This document shows positions 9,223-11,670 of a stretch of DNA of 11,670 nt, in pieces. The DNA is from Pleurotus ostreatus/Saccharomyces cerevisiae fusant (lineage: Eukaryota > Opisthokonta): assembly GCA_024196135.1 (NCBI GenBank), contig JAMQCK010001132.1:1-11670 (forward strand). Reading direction: 5' to 3'. Within the stretch, counting starts at the first letter, position 1, and each line of letters begins with the position of its first letter. The position numbers and the translations under genes are program-made. The notes beneath the pieces are model-generated. The model was not told the DNA's origin, did not search any database, and worked only from the letters and a program-made list of their open reading frames with translations.

Positions 9223-9777
9223 TCACGTATGGGTGGTCTTCGTGCAGGGGCAAGTCCATGCGGATATCCTCCGCGACGATACTGTACTTACGACAACATC
9301 CAGATATGTGCTCCAATCTCTTTAGGACACGTACAACCGCATAGAAGTCATGGCTCTTCCAGCCGACCTCGAAACTCGCAGGCATCGTCGCCACAGCGCA
9401 CCCTGCGCCTATCGCGGACGGCATACGAGAACGCTATCCAGATAGCCATAAACCCTAGTAAAGTGTACTGATACAACCGGATCCGAGCCCAGTCTTTTAT
9501 AACGGCTATAAACTACCGAAAGCTTGAATATGGGACAGAAGATGCAAAGAAAGCGTGCGGTTAAACGAACGGTAGAGTATGACTATACGAGGGATAACGT
9601 ACGCCTATACTAGCGGGAGCGTACGCCGATACGAGCGGCAGATACAACGACAACAGCGAAAACAAGTGCGTAGAACAATAAAACACTGACATGGTAGTCA
9701 GGATACGACAAGCGAAGAGCGATAGCGAAAGCGATAAATACAAAACACGACAGTCGAGACGCTGCCATCAGTCATCC
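9223..9777. other. Intergenic region between converging p27 and methyltransferase genes
   Basis: Two transcription units converge here, so the stretch should hold both 3' ends. It has no confident gene. A 78-residue minus-strand frame, 9188-9424, starts with ATG and overlaps the p27 stop region; it looks coding-like (FEVGWKSHDFYAVVRVLKRLE) and contains a GTAAGT donor-like site, but I recognise nothing in it. A plus-strand ATG frame at 9229-9471 covers much of the same sequence and looks random. From 9460 onward the sequence becomes richer in A. Confidence 0.4.
9598..9641. repeat. Two-copy 22-bp imperfect tandem repeat
   Basis: Copy 1 (9598-9619) and copy 2 (9620-9641) both start CGTACGCC and differ at 3 of 22 positions by eye. 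It lies downstream of the p27 stop, in the 3' intergenic zone. No function is evident. Confidence 0.55.
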
Positions 9778-11670
9778 TCATGTCCTCGGGCTCTTGTCAG
9801 CCCCACTCGACCACTTCCTCTCCCTCTCGAACATGACGGGCGGCGAGTCTAGTGTAGCAGGTGCGCCTAGTGATGATGGGATACCCAACGAGGGTGGATT
9901 ACCCAACAACGGCGGCGCGCCCAACATCGCCGGCGCTCCCAGCATCGACGACGGAACCCCCAACATCGCCGGCGCATCCAACAACGCCCCGACCTGCGGC
10001 AACGGCGGCAGCCCCTTCTCCTTCTCCTCCACCTCATCCACCAACTTCCCAAAGTCCAACCGCCCCCCACTCCCCAATAACGACGCTCCCGCAGGCACAT
10101 TCGTGCTCAAGATACTCTCGCTCCTCTTCCTCCCCCCAATCTTGAACTTCGGCGTCAGCGTCAGATGCGAGACAGAGGACTTGCGTGGCCGAGAGGACAA
10201 GGGCGACGGCGGTGATGGCGACGTCGACAGATTGCGCACGGTCACCGGCGAGCTGGGGGTGGGCAGACCTCCCAAATGGATAGGACCAGAGATGTTGATG
10301 GTCTTGGGTAGCGGCGGAACCTCATCCTTGTTCGGCGGAGTCAGATTAGCCAGCGAGCCCCGCCTCGAGATCGACTTGCGCAACAGCGTTGGCGACCGCG
10401 GCGGCTCAGGCGTCCCGGATCCAGTCGTCCGTGAGATGATGGAGCTGATCTGGTCCGACAGCGTTGCGAACGAGCCCCGCCTCGTCACCGTCTTCGTCGT
10501 GCGCGCAGGCGATGGCGGAACCTCGAGAGCTTCCGACATCAAGGTCGACGTCAAGCTTGGGTTGCGTGCGTGCCGCTTCTCCGGTCCATGTCGGAGGGAC
10601 ACCATACTCACAGCTGCCGCGGCATGATGCCCAGTCAAGTGGGCGTGCGACGACCGACGAAGGATGGACGGGAAACGCGGCGATGCCGGTGTAGGGGGTG
10701 CTTGCGAAGGCGCCGGCGACGAAGACGACGAGGTCGGTTGCGAAATTGACAATCCTCTCACACGCGCAGGCAGTCGAGAGCTCGGCGCCGGCGACGACGG
10801 CGCGATAGGCGAAGACAACGTCAGCGGCGACGGCTTCTTCTTCTTCGGCGGCGAGATGATGACCGGCTGCTTCAACGCGTTGTTCTGCGCAGAATGGCCA
10901 CCTTGCGCTGCCAGCGCAGCTGACGGTTTCCCGAACCCAAACTTCCGCATCGCCGCACCGCCTCTGCCGAAGATCCCCCTCGACAGCCTCGACATCGGCC
11001 CCTTCGGCGCCAACGAGGGAAAGTCCATCCTCGAGCCAAAGGTTGGCGTCCCGCACCGTGAGCTCGACCGGCCGATGAGCTCCAGCTCCTCTCTACGCAG
11101 CAGGTCGTCCAGGTCGTCGTTGATGCCCGAGCGCTCGGGGAAGGTCGAGCCACCGTACGTCGACCGACTGCCAGAGCGTACCAATCGAGGATCGGGCACC
11201 TCCGCGGGGACGGCGACAATCCAGAAGAACCAAGACCCCGGGCATTTATTCAGACGCGTGATCTTCCAACCCGCCGACTCCATGAGCGCGAACGTCTCGC
11301 GAAGAGTGCGCTCCTGCGAGTTGAACGTGCATTGCATCTACAACTCTATGAGCTAAGGCAGCGTCCGACGAGCCTTTGTACTCACAGTCAGGTCCATGTT
11401 GAACGCATTAGCGCTCGCCTTGCCCATATTCGATAGCAACGGAGCGGGTGCATGGCTCAAGACCGCGCCTTCGACGTCGACGCCCGGATGGGAGCCGCTG
11501 ACGCCAAAGGAATCCGGACAAGCCAGCGGCAGGATGAAGTCGCCACAGAGCAACGTCGTATGCGGACCGGCGGAGCTCCTCAGCTGCAGCAAGATCTTCC
11601 TTGCAAAGACCTCAGACCAGTCGTGGAGAATGACCCGCAGCATGTACACAGCGGGTGCCTTCACGGCCTG
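9778..11670 (-). CDS. COMT-like O-methyltransferase (5'-partial) with a long disordered C-terminal tail
   Basis: Model on the minus strand: exon 11670-11386 (runs off the window edge), 48-bp intron 11385-11338 (GTGAGT..TAG), exon 11337-9778; 614 residues visible. The first 95 residues plus about 45 of the next exon match the C-terminal part of SAM-dependent plant/fungal O-methyltransferases: VYMLRVILHDWSE (His16 of the visible part, codon 11623-11625, is the expected catalytic base), ARKILLQLR, LLCGDFILPLACPD, NMDLT joined across the intron to MQCTFNSQERT, then SAGWKITRLN and WIVAVP. The SAM-binding motifs lie outside the window. Such enzymes normally end at the VAVP strand; here the frame continues about 470 residues through Ser/Pro/Arg-rich sequence with an acidic helix (NDDLDDLLRREELELI), PPKKKKP, five R[RK]xSxxxL motifs and terminal LGxPxx repeats. 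The substrate is unknown. The domain call is firm; tail translation is supported by an uninterrupted frame but not proven. Confidence 0.85.
9835..9981 (-). repeat. LGxPxx peptide repeat in the methyltransferase tail
   Basis: About eight consecutive units of six (one of seven) residues follow the pattern L-(G/D)-x-P-x-x, for example LGVPSSM, LGAPAM, LGAPPL, LGNPPS, LGIPSS, LGAPAT. At DNA level the same stretch shows recurring CCCAACATCGCCGGCGC-like words on the plus strand. It ends 18 codons before the stop. It is probably a slippage-expanded low-complexity region. Confidence 0.7.

Noticed and set aside
9794..11356. Two long plus-strand frames (277 and 230 residues) opposite the methyltransferase gene
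   Set aside because: They are antisense shadows of the GC-rich coding strand; the minus strand carries the recognisable methyltransferase domain and its splice junction.
1..11670. A secondary-metabolite cluster built around the O-methyltransferase
   Set aside because: No core synthase, P450, transporter or regulator is present; neighbours are housekeeping or cell-wall genes. A cluster could only lie beyond the right edge.

Overview
The window looks like nuclear DNA of an agaricomycete basidiomycete, most likely a GC-rich wood-decay or polypore-type fungus. The evidence is genes broken by many 48-76 bp introns with GT..AG ends and CTAAC/CTGAC-like branch sites, a secreted GH71 alpha-1,3-glucanase, and a protein set (mitochondrial polyprenyl synthase, dynactin p27, COMT-type methyltransferase) that is eukaryotic throughout. 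The lineage is an inference from protein style, not from a search. There are no rRNA genes, recognisable tRNAs, CRISPR arrays or insertion sequences.

Layout, left to right. 1-1178: GC-rich imperfect tandem repeats (105-290), then sequence with no convincing gene. 1179-2759 (+): COQ1-type polyprenyl diphosphate synthase for the ubiquinone side chain, three exons. 2760-4133: 1.4 kb with no confident gene but one perfect 9-bp-stem hairpin. 4134-6040 (+): TATA box and a seven-exon GH71 alpha-1,3-glucanase, including two consecutive 10-nt microexons. 6229-7556 (+): an unfamiliar conserved-looking gene with a degenerate HNH_2-like N-terminus and at least one frame break. 7669-8447: no confident gene. 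8448-9222 (+): dynactin subunit 6 (p27), five exons starting with an 11-nt coding exon. 9223-9777: no confident gene, a small 22-bp tandem repeat. 9778-11670 (-): C-terminal part of a COMT-like O-methyltransferase that reads straight into a tail of about 470 residues, running off the right edge.

The genes do not form a pathway: quinone biosynthesis, cell-wall glucan turnover, dynein/dynactin transport and small-molecule methylation are neighbours by ordinary fungal gene order. I found no convincing new multi-gene system. The most unusual object is the methyltransferase tail, which is low-complexity and carries five copies of an R-[RK]-x-S-x-x-x-L motif, three of them matching the Snf1/AMPK consensus, plus a proline-spaced LGxPxx repeat at its end. 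Gene models here were built by hand from frame, splice signals and remembered family sequence, so exon edges are predictions.
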